Shown in pieces: positions 1-7,624 of a stretch of DNA of 64,000 nucleotides. How positions within the stretch are numbered: the stretch's first letter is position 1; the number at the start of each line of letters is the position of its first letter. The translations under genes were made by a program, and so were the position numbers. Source of the DNA: GW2011-AR15 sp964428335 (GTDB lineage Archaea; Nanobdellota; Nanobdellia; Woesearchaeales; GW2011-AR15); the NCBI GenBank assembly GCA_964428335.1, contig CAYRXW010000007.1, forward strand, positions 1 through 64,000, written 5' to 3'. Below the pieces are notes generated by a model. The model did not search any database. It was not told the DNA's origin and saw nothing but the letters and a program-made list of their open reading frames with translations.

Positions 1-255
1 GCCGGAGACAAAATTATTCAGGCTTTGGTGCATGCGTGAATAAAGCTCAGGGAAAGATAAGATATCATGAAGCTGAAATTCATCTTTCAAGGCTTCCATA
101 TAAACCCAGGAATGCCTAAGTGCTTCTTCTAATCCTCTAAGTTTTGGCATCCTTGTTTCATGCGCTAATGGCTTTAGTACAAATACCTGTGAATCTTCCT
201 TAGGCTGATGTGGGAGCACAACCTGGAATTTTCTAGGGGTATAATCAGAGACCAT
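1..255 (-). CDS. Partial hypothetical protein (5' end only)
   Basis: The ATG is the complement of 253-255 and the frame stays open for 85 codons to the window edge, so the C-terminus is missing. The visible part begins MVSDYTPRKFQVVLPHQ and is mixed polar/hydrophobic, with no signal peptide or motif that I recognise. A TATA-like TTTAAATATAATA lies at about 274-287, some 25 nt upstream of the ATG, which supports a leaderless start. It diverges from the gene at 350. No function can be assigned. Confidence 0.6.
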   Translation of the reverse strand, partial: MVSDYTPRKFQVVLPHQPKEDSQVFVLKPLAHETRMPKLRGLEEALRHSWVYMEALKDEFQLHDILSFPELYSRMHQSLNNFVSG

Positions 256-349
256 TTTTTTCCTGAGAAATTATATTATATTTAAATTATTCTTAAAATT
301 AATATGTTAAACCATTTATTTATATATCACTTTTCTTTCCCTTTATTGC

Positions 350-991
350 ATGGTTACATTGAATTATGTGCAACCATCTACAGCTTCTTATGAGGGTCAC
401 TCATCTCAACCTAGAAATGGATTTTACCTTGATGATTTTCTGCTTTCACAACCCTCGCTTATCAACCCTGAATGCATCAGGACACTGATACTAGATTTTG
501 GTCTTCCACTATTGGGAACAGGAATGCCTAATGGATACATAGGTGACATAATAACTCCAGGATATGACGGGCAGATAAGGATGCAGGGTGCGACAAGGAT
601 GGCAGAAAGCGGGGACATGCTTATCGGGGCTACAGTAAGCAATGTGCCAGGTAGGCAAGGTTACATAATTAAAGGGACAATGCAGGGCACTGGCCAGGCA
701 GCAAGCATTTTTGTGAAATATTCAAGGGTTGGTGATTTCCTTTCCAGCTGGCACGTCATTACGGCATCAAAGTACAATAGTGTTGCTGAAGGCCTGGCGA
801 AGTGTGTCCAGGGAGGGCCGCCATCAGGTGGCGCAGCTGCGGAAAATGCAACTGTTACAATCGGGCAGCCTAAGCAATTGGAGCTATTTGGCAGTTCAGC
901 TTATATGACAGAAGTTTTGACAGGGACTGCTCTGGCACTACTTTTAATGGCAGGACTATTCCGAAAAAGGGTTTTTGCAAGAAACAGATAA
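350..991 (+). CDS. Hypothetical protein with C-terminal membrane anchor
   Basis: 213 residues. The body is rich in Gly, Ser and Thr with predicted beta character. Residues about 187-203 (a LTGTALALLLMAGLF stretch) form one hydrophobic helix, followed by a short basic tail (FRKRVFARNR). There is no N-terminal signal peptide, so it may be a C-tail-anchored protein facing either side. A TATA-like TTTATATAT at 321-329 sits about 25 nt before the ATG, consistent with a leaderless start. Its stop abuts the stop of the convergent gene at 992. I do not recognise the family. Confidence 0.6.
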   Translation: MVTLNYVQPSTASYEGHSSQPRNGFYLDDFLLSQPSLINPECIRTLILDFGLPLLGTGMPNGYIGDIITPGYDGQIRMQGATRMAESGDMLIGATVSNVPGRQGYIIKGTMQGTGQAASIFVKYSRVGDFLSSWHVITASKYNSVAEGLAKCVQGGPPSGGAAAENATVTIGQPKQLELFGSSAYMTEVLTGTALALLLMAGLFRKRVFARNR

Positions 992-1687
992 TCAGCTTTC
1001 ATGCATCTTCTTTAGTTTCATATAAATCTCGATTGAATCATCTTTCACTCCAAGGTATCCAGGTCCATTCATGTTCACTTTCCTTGCAAAATCATATACA
1101 CCTAGGATAATTTTTTCAAGTTTTGTGCAATTTTCCATAATCGGAGCTTGCGGTGAATTTAATAAATCATCAATCAACCTATAAAAAACAGGTCCTAAAT
1201 GTGCTCTTTGTGCGTCATATTGCTCAAAAAATTCTTCGCCATTATTCATGATATATTCAAGAGAACTATCTATCTTCTTTAGTTCCTGGAATGAATCAGA
1301 TATGTCAGAATTAACTATCACTTCAGGCTTATATAATCTTGATTCCTTAAGATATGTATTAGCCTGTTTTATCAACGCAATGTAATTGTTTGCATGTTCA
1401 GGCTGAAATTCTTTAATATAATTAAAAATAGCCTCAGATTTGTTCATTAATGCTTCTGTAAGGTAATTATCTATAGTTTCCCTAAATCTTTCTTTTGTCG
1501 CATGATAGTCTTTCCCTTTGTATTTTAATGTAATCCATATTATTCCATTTACCAGAGTTTGGATAGGATATATTAAGATACGAGCGCCTTTTGGAATCCT
1601 TACAGGCTGCCATGATTTTGAATCACCTAGGTTACTAGATTCATTTACATCCAATAATGAATTAAGCACATGAGTAATCCAATTCAT
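992..1687 (-). CDS. Hypothetical protein, probably all-helical
   Basis: 231 residues, soluble, rich in charged and aliphatic residues (for example EIIDNYLTEAL-like helices in the middle). There is no signal peptide, membrane segment or cysteine motif. The promoter on the minus strand has TTTATATATTTATG just upstream of the ATG, suggesting a leaderless message. It is convergent with the gene at 350, with stops directly adjacent. No function is proposed. Confidence 0.6.
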   Translation of the reverse strand: MNWITHVLNSLLDVNESSNLGDSKSWQPVRIPKGARILIYPIQTLVNGIIWITLKYKGKDYHATKERFRETIDNYLTEALMNKSEAIFNYIKEFQPEHANNYIALIKQANTYLKESRLYKPEVIVNSDISDSFQELKKIDSSLEYIMNNGEEFFEQYDAQRAHLGPVFYRLIDDLLNSPQAPIMENCTKLEKIILGVYDFARKVNMNGPGYLGVKDDSIEIYMKLKKMHES

Positions 1688-1788
1688 GCTAAATTTAAAA
1701 GGCTCATAAATATATAAATCTGAAGTTTAATAATAAATCAGTTAATTATAACAAACATTTTTAAAATAAATATTACTTCAATCAATTT

Positions 1789-3519
1789 ATGTTCGGATTT
1801 TTAAAAGACAAGCTAAAGGAAGCCATCGGAAAATTTACAAAGAAGGCTGATGAAGAGGCTGAGATAGAGGAATCAAAAGCTGTTTTGGAAGAGAAAAAAA
1901 CTAAGTCAGATGAGAAAAAGCCTGACTTTAAAGAAGAAAAGAAACCTGAAATAAAAGAAATAAAAAAAGAACCTGAAAAGAAAAAAGAAGAGCATAAGAA
2001 AGAAGCAAAGGAAGAGAAAAAGCACGAGAAAAAAGAACATGCAAAGGAGCATGAAAAAAAAGAGACTAAAGAACACAGAAAAGAAGATACTAAAGAGCAT
2101 AAGAAAGAAGAGAAAGAAAAAAAAGAGCATTTAAAACATGATTCTAAAGAAATTGAACCTGATATCCAGGCACCAGTTGAACCTGAAGAGGAACCTTTGG
2201 CACTTCCTGTAGACAAGCCAGAAGAGAAAGTTGACCTGGAATTTGAGCCTGATGCAAGGCCTTTTAAGATTCCTGAACGGGAGCCAGATGTTGAGCCTAT
2301 CAAAGAAGCCATTGTCCATGAAATAGAGGAAATACCTGACTATATCGAGGAAGATGTGATTGAGCAGAAAGCAGAAGAGAAACCAAAGAAGAAAGGCTTT
2401 TTTGACTTTCTGAAAAAGAAAGACAAAAAAGAGGATAAGAAAGAAGATAAGAAAGAAGATAAGAAAGAAGAAGAGAAGAAGGAAGAATTAAATGAGCCAA
2501 GGGAAGAAGATCTGACTGAAGAAGAGGAAGATAAGGAAGAAAAGGAAGATAGGAAAGAAAAGGCTGAAGAAAAATCTGTTATTGAAAAGGAACCTGAAAA
2601 AGAGCAGGAACAGAAGGAAGAATTAAAGGAAGAAAAGGAAGAGAAGAAAGGCTTTTTTTCAAAAATAACTGAAAGCATCACAAAAGTCTCGCTTTCTGAG
2701 AAGAAGTTTGATGAGATATTCTGGGAGCTTGAACTGGGACTTTTGGAGAACAATGTTGCAATAGAGGTCATAGACAAGATAAAGGAAGACCTAAAGAAAG
2801 AATTGGTAGAAGGGAAGTTTGCAAGAAAAGAGCTGGATACGAAGATCATGTCTGCATTAAGGAAATCAATCCTTTCACTTTTTGATGTGCCGAAGATGGA
2901 CCTTATTGAAAAAGCAAGGTCAAAGAAACCTTTTGTTATTGTATTCATAGGTATTAATGGGACAGGGAAGACAACAACCCTTGCAAAAATTACGCATCTT
3001 TTTTTGAAGAATAACCTAAAGCCGGTCATGGGAGCATGCGACACTTTCAGGGCAGCAGCGATACAGCAGCTTGAAGAGCATGCAACTAACCTTAATGTGA
3101 AAATAATCAAGCATAATTACGGGAGCGATCCTGCAGCTGTCGCTTTTGATACCATCGAACACGCAAAGGCGCATGGGAAAGATGTTGTCCTGATAGATAC
3201 TGCTGGAAGGCTCCATTCAAACAAGAACCTGATGCAGGAACTTGAGAAAGTCATAAAGATTGCAAAGCCTGACCTTAAGATTTTCATCGGAGAGAGCTTA
3301 GCTGGAAATGATGTTGTGGAGCAGGTAAGATTATTCAACGATAGCGTTGGGATAGATGGAATTATCCTCTCAAAAGCTGATACAGATGAGAAAGGAGGAG
3401 CTGCAATCTCAGTCTCGTATATGACAAAAAGGCCTATCCTTTTTCTTGGAACTGGGCAGACATATGATGACCTTGAGGAATTCAGCGCTGAGAAACTTGT
3501 GAAGCAGCTGGGCCTTTGA
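1789..3519 (+). CDS. ftsY: Signal recognition particle receptor FtsY
   Basis: SRP receptor GTPase that docks ribosome-SRP complexes at the membrane for co-translational insertion. 576 residues. The C-terminal NG domain starts near residue 290. It carries the P-loop GINGTGKT at 388-395, DTFRAAA at 418-424, DTAGR at 470-474, SKAD at 528-531 and a terminal GTGQTYDDLEEF. The first ~285 residues are almost entirely Lys/Glu, far longer than the short leader usual in archaeal FtsY. They contain a KKED tandem run and three short amphipathic F-rich blocks (residues 1-13, 201-208, 286-294) that look like repeated membrane-targeting helices. TTTTTAAAATAAATA upstream suggests a leaderless start. NG domain assignment is secure. 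Confidence 0.95.
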   Translation: MFGFLKDKLKEAIGKFTKKADEEAEIEESKAVLEEKKTKSDEKKPDFKEEKKPEIKEIKKEPEKKKEEHKKEAKEEKKHEKKEHAKEHEKKETKEHRKEDTKEHKKEEKEKKEHLKHDSKEIEPDIQAPVEPEEEPLALPVDKPEEKVDLEFEPDARPFKIPEREPDVEPIKEAIVHEIEEIPDYIEEDVIEQKAEEKPKKKGFFDFLKKKDKKEDKKEDKKEDKKEEEKKEELNEPREEDLTEEEEDKEEKEDRKEKAEEKSVIEKEPEKEQEQKEELKEEKEEKKGFFSKITESITKVSLSEKKFDEIFWELELGLLENNVAIEVIDKIKEDLKKELVEGKFARKELDTKIMSALRKSILSLFDVPKMDLIEKARSKKPFVIVFIGINGTGKTTTLAKITHLFLKNNLKPVMGACDTFRAAAIQQLEEHATNLNVKIIKHNYGSDPAAVAFDTIEHAKAHGKDVVLIDTAGRLHSNKNLMQELEKVIKIAKPDLKIFIGESLAGNDVVEQVRLFNDSVGIDGIILSKADTDEKGGAAISVSYMTKRPILFLGTGQTYDDLEEFSAEKLVKQLGL

Positions 3520-3539
3520 ATATTTCTTCATTTAGGTTT

Positions 3540-4100
3540 TTAATGCATAAGCCACACAATTAAATCTGAGAACATAAAGAACCATAGAATGTTATTTGTG
3601 ACATTCGCTATCCCATCAGCAACAGCAAGGAAAAATGGCCTCATTGTCATGCTGAACATCACTCCGAGGAAATACTGAAATATGCTTGTGATAAATCCTA
3701 CAGCCATAAGGTTCATGCTGGGAAACAGCAGGACAAAAAGGTTTGCAAGCATGCTTATTGCTATAAACATGTATGAATCAAACTTCATGTTTGTCCCTGC
3801 AAAAGTCTTTGGGATTATGTATCCTAAAAAGACGTAAATTAGGGTATATTGCATGCCATAATACCTAGTTATCACAATCTCAAGAAAAAACAATGGGGAG
3901 ATGTCTATAGGGAAATGATAAAGTTTTGTATAGTATATTATGGCTGCAGTCATGGCAATGAATACAAGATATAGTGCAGCCTTCTTGAATACTAAGAAAA
4001 GGATTATTGATACCACAGCAAGCATGATAAGGTAAGACTTAGAGAGCTTGAACCTGAAATTTCCCTTTTCATGGACTATGTCCTCAAAATCTATTCTCAT
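3540..4100 (-). CDS. Polytopic membrane protein paired with a CBS-TM protein
   Basis: 186 residues with a short basic/acidic N-terminal segment and about five or six membrane helices. It starts 6 nt after the stop of the CBS-TM gene 4107-4625, so the two are co-transcribed. It resembles the proteins at 60781 and 61861: same length, the same position of a hydrophilic strand with a His-Pro or Pro-His pair (HFPIDISP here) after the first helices, and a G-Y-I turn one helix later. Function unknown. A small-molecule transporter or S-component-like fold is possible but unproven. Confidence 0.75.
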   Translation of the reverse strand: MRIDFEDIVHEKGNFRFKLSKSYLIMLAVVSIILFLVFKKAALYLVFIAMTAAIIYYTKLYHFPIDISPLFFLEIVITRYYGMQYTLIYVFLGYIIPKTFAGTNMKFDSYMFIAISMLANLFVLLFPSMNLMAVGFITSIFQYFLGVMFSMTMRPFFLAVADGIANVTNNILWFFMFSDLIVWLMH

Positions 4101-4106
4101 TTCTGA

Positions 4107-4625
4107 TCAGCTAAAAAGCAGCCTGTTTATTATGTATATCAGGATTATCGCTGCAAGTATCATCACAGAAAGCATCGGGTTCCAAAGAAGCATCCTATAG
4201 TTCTTGTCTATCTTCTGCATGCTTTTTATGATATCAGTCTGGGAGATTATGCCTATTGCCTCTTTCTCATTATTTACCACAACAAGCTTTCTCACTTTAT
4301 ATCTCTCCATCAGGGAACTTGCCTTAAGAATCGGCTCATCCATCTCGATTGTCTTTGGGTTCTTTGTCATCACATCCTCAATAAGCGTCTTTTTTGGATC
4401 CCTGTCTTTTAGTATTATCCTGTTGATGACGTCCCTTTCAGTAAAAATTCCGATAAGCTTTCCTTCATGGGAGCTTACAATCGTGCTTATTGATTTCTCG
4501 CCCATCGTCCTTATTGCCTCATAGACTGTCTCGTGCTTTTCAAGGCCTATCACATTTCGTGTCATGATATCTTTTACAAGTATGTTCTTCTTGATGTTTT
4601 TTGCAGCTTCAAGGATTTGTTTCAT
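4107..4625 (-). CDS. Tandem CBS-domain protein with C-terminal membrane helix
   Basis: 172 residues. Two CBS domains cover about residues 17-135, recognisable from VKDIMTRNV, GIFTERDV, IEDVMTKNP and GIISQTDI. CBS pairs bind adenosine-type ligands and act as sensors. Residues about 150-170 form one membrane helix at the C-terminus, so the sensor is cytoplasmic and tethered. It is transcribed just ahead of the polytopic membrane protein at 3540-4100. It is a full-length paralogue of the protein at 61344-61856, which also precedes a membrane protein, implying that the pair works as a unit. Confidence 0.85.
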   Translation of the reverse strand: MKQILEAAKNIKKNILVKDIMTRNVIGLEKHETVYEAIRTMGEKSISTIVSSHEGKLIGIFTERDVINRIILKDRDPKKTLIEDVMTKNPKTIEMDEPILKASSLMERYKVRKLVVVNNEKEAIGIISQTDIIKSMQKIDKNYRMLLWNPMLSVMILAAIILIYIINRLLFS

Positions 4626-4692
4626 GCCTTAGAGAATAAGAATTAGGTATAAAATTGTTTGCAAAAAAAAACTGCAAAATAGAATCTATGAA

Positions 4693-5232
4693 TTATTCAC
4701 CAAACGAATCCCAGATGCTGTCAATCAGGCCGTCTATGTCGACTTTTTTCCCAAAGAAACTTAGGATGTAGTTCTCCCTAATTTTAAATTCGACAGGCGC
4801 TTCAACTACAGTAAGATAATCATTGACCTGGCTGTTTAATGCTGTATCATTTACTTTTGAGAAGCTGTTCACAAATCCCCTGTCCATGTTCATAACTTCC
4901 CTTACTGCGTCTTCCCTGTTCTCCATGTCCATCTTTACAGCTATGCTTACTATATTATTGAAGTTCTCGTTATCTTCCTCTTTTCTCTCTACCAGGTTTT
5001 TCACAAGCTCCCTGTCATTTATCTTCCAGAGATAATCTTCATCACTTTCTATGATATCCCCTTTTCTCATGACAAAAGCCTCTATTTGCGGCTGAACTAT
5101 CACTCCCTGGATGGATGAGGAATTGACAGGGCTATTATCAACAACTATCTCGAAGCTCAAATCCTGAAGGACACCTGCAGCGCTTACGCTTGAAATCAGC
5201 AGCAAAACCATTATGATATATTTATAGATCAT
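4693..5232 (-). CDS. Secreted hypothetical protein
   Basis: 179 residues. An N-terminal signal peptide (about residues 1-18, MIYKYIIMVLLLISSVSA) precedes a soluble domain rich in Asp, Glu, Val and Asn, with no second membrane segment and no lipobox cysteine. Its start overlaps the 3' end of the upstream gene (5222-6019) by 11 nt, so the two are translationally coupled and probably act together outside the membrane. I do not recognise the domain. Confidence 0.7.
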   Translation of the reverse strand: MIYKYIIMVLLLISSVSAAGVLQDLSFEIVVDNSPVNSSSIQGVIVQPQIEAFVMRKGDIIESDEDYLWKINDRELVKNLVERKEEDNENFNNIVSIAVKMDMENREDAVREVMNMDRGFVNSFSKVNDTALNSQVNDYLTVVEAPVEFKIRENYILSFFGKKVDIDGLIDSIWDSFGE

Positions 5233-6019
5233 TAAACCACCCTTCGAGCTTTACAAAATGAGTTGTGTAAGTCTTATCTATTGTAAGTATCTTCTTCTTT
5301 TCCAAAATGTTTAATGTGTTTGCAAGGCTGGATTTTGCAAGCGTTGATTTTTTCTCAAGCTCGTTCCTTTTCATTGAGCCATTATTTTCCATTAGTATTT
5401 TCACGACAATTTTTTCGTTCTGCGAAAGCGTCTTCAAAAAATCATTCTTTTTTGATATCTTTGGCTTCTTTAGAAGAATATAGCCTATCACTGAGCCTGC
5501 AATTATACCTATGACCAAAAGATAGATAGAGCCTGATTTTACTTCTTCCTCAGGCACAGTTTCATCAAAGCTGTATTCTATTGTTATATTATCTGTATTT
5601 TCAAAGACAATCTTTGTATAGTTTCCAGGCTCAATGAATGAATTTGGGACTGTCTTTGTTATGATTGTATTTTTTGGCAGGAGGACATTTGTCCTGTTGC
5701 TTGGCAGGCTGAAATCAAGCTGCCACTTATCCCCTTCCTTTCTTGTCAGATACATTGTCTTGTAAAGCACTACTGCGCTGTTTGTTGTGCCGATTGAGAT
5801 ATCAACGCTTTTTTCTTTTAACATGTATAACGCTCCTTTGACCTTGACTGCTGACACATCTTCCATAATAGGTACATTGACAAGCCCGTTTCCGGTTATC
5901 TCAAGTATGACAAGGGAATTCCCGTTGTCTTCAATTATCAGGCTGTATGCCAAGTCTGCCGCAAATGCTTGTGGAAAAAGTGCCAAAAGCATGACAGCCA
6001 GCATGAATTTTCTTTGCAT
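5222..6019 (-). CDS. Membrane-anchored winged-helix protein with extracytoplasmic domain
   Basis: 265 residues. Signal peptide 1-20 (ends QAFA), an extracytoplasmic beta-rich domain to about residue 160, one membrane helix at about 163-185, then a cytoplasmic winged helix at about 195-265 (KRNELEKKSTLAKSSLAN as the HTH, followed by a KTYTTHFVKL wing). This one-component architecture, with sensor outside and DNA-binding domain inside, recurs in archaea. The coupled downstream secreted protein (4693-5232) is a plausible partner. Regulated genes are unknown. Confidence 0.8.
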   Translation of the reverse strand: MQRKFMLAVMLLALFPQAFAADLAYSLIIEDNGNSLVILEITGNGLVNVPIMEDVSAVKVKGALYMLKEKSVDISIGTTNSAVVLYKTMYLTRKEGDKWQLDFSLPSNRTNVLLPKNTIITKTVPNSFIEPGNYTKIVFENTDNITIEYSFDETVPEEEVKSGSIYLLVIGIIAGSVIGYILLKKPKISKKNDFLKTLSQNEKIVVKILMENNGSMKRNELEKKSTLAKSSLANTLNILEKKKILTIDKTYTTHFVKLEGWFNDL

Positions 6020-6518
6020 GTTCCATAGCTAAGTATATCCCTTTTTTAAAACTAATGGAAAAAAGAAGACCCCAAAACTTCTTTTGGGGTCTTTACGCCT
6101 AAGCAGCATAAAAGGCGGGGTAGGGTGAAATTTTTGGGAAACAAAAACTTCCCGCTGCTTCTTTAAACCTGTTTTTCCATTCTTTACCTTTCACTCTTTT
6201 TTTGACCTCTTTTTGCCTCTTTTTCCCTGTTTCTTTAGGGCATAACTGAATCGGATGAATATAAGGCCTGGCAAAATAAATTGCCAGGATGCTACTTCTC
6301 TACTCACTCTTTTTTGTTTACCGGAAAATGCTTCTCAAGGCCATTTCCAATACAGTTCGTTAAGTTTGAACGGTATTTAAAGCCCAGTCTGAACAACTAT
6401 GAACAAAGATGAACAGGCAGCAAAAACCAGCCAAATTTATCATTTGAAACTACTATCAAGTAACAAAAAAGCACAACATTTATATATACTAAGTATTTTA
6501 CATCTATCAGGTGATTTA
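6020..6518. other. Structured non-coding intergenic region
   Basis: About 500 bp between divergent genes with no credible ORF. It holds a perfect 12-bp hairpin with a CTTC loop at 6066-6093. A compound stem at 6101-6160 pairs AAGCA with TGCTT, GCGGG with CCCGC, and AAATTTTTG with CAAAAACTT. A perfect 8-bp hairpin lies at 6267-6288. It could be the leader of the minus-strand gene 5222-6019 or an independent small RNA. Strand and ends cannot be fixed from sequence alone. A TATA-like TTTATATATA at 6479-6488 serves the gene at 6519. Confidence 0.4.
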
Positions 6519-6896
6519 ATGGAACTACAGGTAATGCATGTAAAATTAATAAGGGCGTTTATCAAAGTCAAAAAGGATGTTGTCGAATTGAAGGCAATAG
6601 CAAGGATGCACGAAGACATCATAAGAAGGCTTAATGAGAACGAAAAGGCACTTATTGCAAAGATAAGAGTGTTGGAAGCAAGGCCAGCTGTAAAGCAGGC
6701 AGTTGTAACAAAAGTTGTAAAGAAAGTTGTAAAGACTGCAGCAAAGAAGAAATATGTCGGAGCTAAATCAAGCATGAGGCTTCATTCAGAGAACTGCCCG
6801 TTTGCACAGAACATAAAGAAAGCAAACAAAGTAATATTCAAGTCAAAGATAAAACCGTTTGGTCTTGGATATAAGGCATGCGAATGCTTGAAATAA
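6519..6896 (+). CDS. Coiled-coil protein with Ada-like metal-binding C-terminus
   Basis: 125 residues from the ATG at 6519. That start is preferred over the upstream in-frame ATG because AGGTGA lies 8 nt before it and a TATA box (6479-6488) falls inside the longer version. Residues about 1-50 are a heptad-like helix. A Lys/Val/Ala-rich linker follows, then a C-terminal small domain with KYVGAKSSMRLH, NCPFAQ and ACECL. The C-x3-F-A and C-x-C pattern resembles the metal-binding Ada-like domain often fused to DNA-binding or extracellular proteins. DNA or nucleoid association is a guess. Confidence 0.75.
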   Translation: MELQVMHVKLIRAFIKVKKDVVELKAIARMHEDIIRRLNENEKALIAKIRVLEARPAVKQAVVTKVVKKVVKTAAKKKYVGAKSSMRLHSENCPFAQNIKKANKVIFKSKIKPFGLGYKACECLK

Positions 6897-6913
6897 TTAT
6901 TTTTTGATTTTTT

Positions 6914-7591
6914 ATGCTTTCTCAAATAAAACACCCAGTATATCGGGCACATGTTCTGAATCAGATTTCTGATGATATGTATAAAGCAAGGGCATTGGCA
7001 GGTCCGCTTTTAGGACAGGAAGTCTTAGTCTTATTTTTAGGAGACCAAAAAGAGGTCTTGGGTAATGATATAATAGTTAGGTCAAATTCAGCAGCCTTAG
7101 GATTAGAGAATAATTATATTACCAATGAACCCAGGGATTTTTTGTGGGCTGACTCATCTTCTGTATTATTTGCCGGCATGTGGTATGGGCCAAAAATGAA
7201 TTCTCTTGAAGATGTTGCAAAGGTATATTATCCTGGAACGATGACGAGTGCTTTATATGTAACTGCAGAGGAAGGCATCCTGAAAACATATGAAGTATTA
7301 TCTGATAGAATCAATCCTTATAAAAGTCCAAATGTAGAGCATGAAAGGCATATTGTGAGTTCTTTCATCAGGTATTGGAAAAATTTTCCAGGGGATGGCA
7401 TGAAATTTATGGAATCCTCAAGAGTTATACTGTTTTCAGGATCATTAAATGAAGGATTTAAAGAAAATAAAGAGATGTATAATCAGATAAACCAGGCGCT
7501 GTTTAAAACCCCGCTATTTATCTCAAAACATTCAACTTATGGTTTAAGGCAGTTCCATATTCCATTGAAGCCTGCTGGAAATGCTTCATGA
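6914..7591 (+). CDS. Hypothetical protein
   Basis: 225 residues beginning 17 nt after the previous gene, so likely in the same transcript. It is a soluble mixed alpha/beta protein with no signal peptide, membrane helix or recognisable catalytic motif. The ATG follows a T-rich spacer without a clear ribosome site. It runs convergent to the thermosome gene. I do not recognise the family. Confidence 0.6.
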   Translation: MLSQIKHPVYRAHVLNQISDDMYKARALAGPLLGQEVLVLFLGDQKEVLGNDIIVRSNSAALGLENNYITNEPRDFLWADSSSVLFAGMWYGPKMNSLEDVAKVYYPGTMTSALYVTAEEGILKTYEVLSDRINPYKSPNVEHERHIVSSFIRYWKNFPGDGMKFMESSRVILFSGSLNEGFKENKEMYNQINQALFKTPLFISKHSTYGLRQFHIPLKPAGNAS

Positions 7592-7624
7592 ATTTTTTGA
7601 AGTCTGCTGATTTAGTCTTTCTGA

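Noticed and set aside
2425..2480. Tandem GATAAGAAAGAA repeats suspected as a CRISPR or satellite
   Set aside because: They are in-frame KKED codon repeats inside ftsY, without spacers. No CRISPR array or cas gene is in the window.
1906..3338. Minus-strand frames over ftsY, rich in Phe and Ser
   Set aside because: Produced by antisense reading of GAA/AAG-rich codons; no independent signals.
6101..6180. Minus-strand CAGG...AAGCAG string resembling SRP RNA helix 8
   Set aside because: The GNAR tetraloop and the flanking pairings of the SRP core are missing; only short matches remain.
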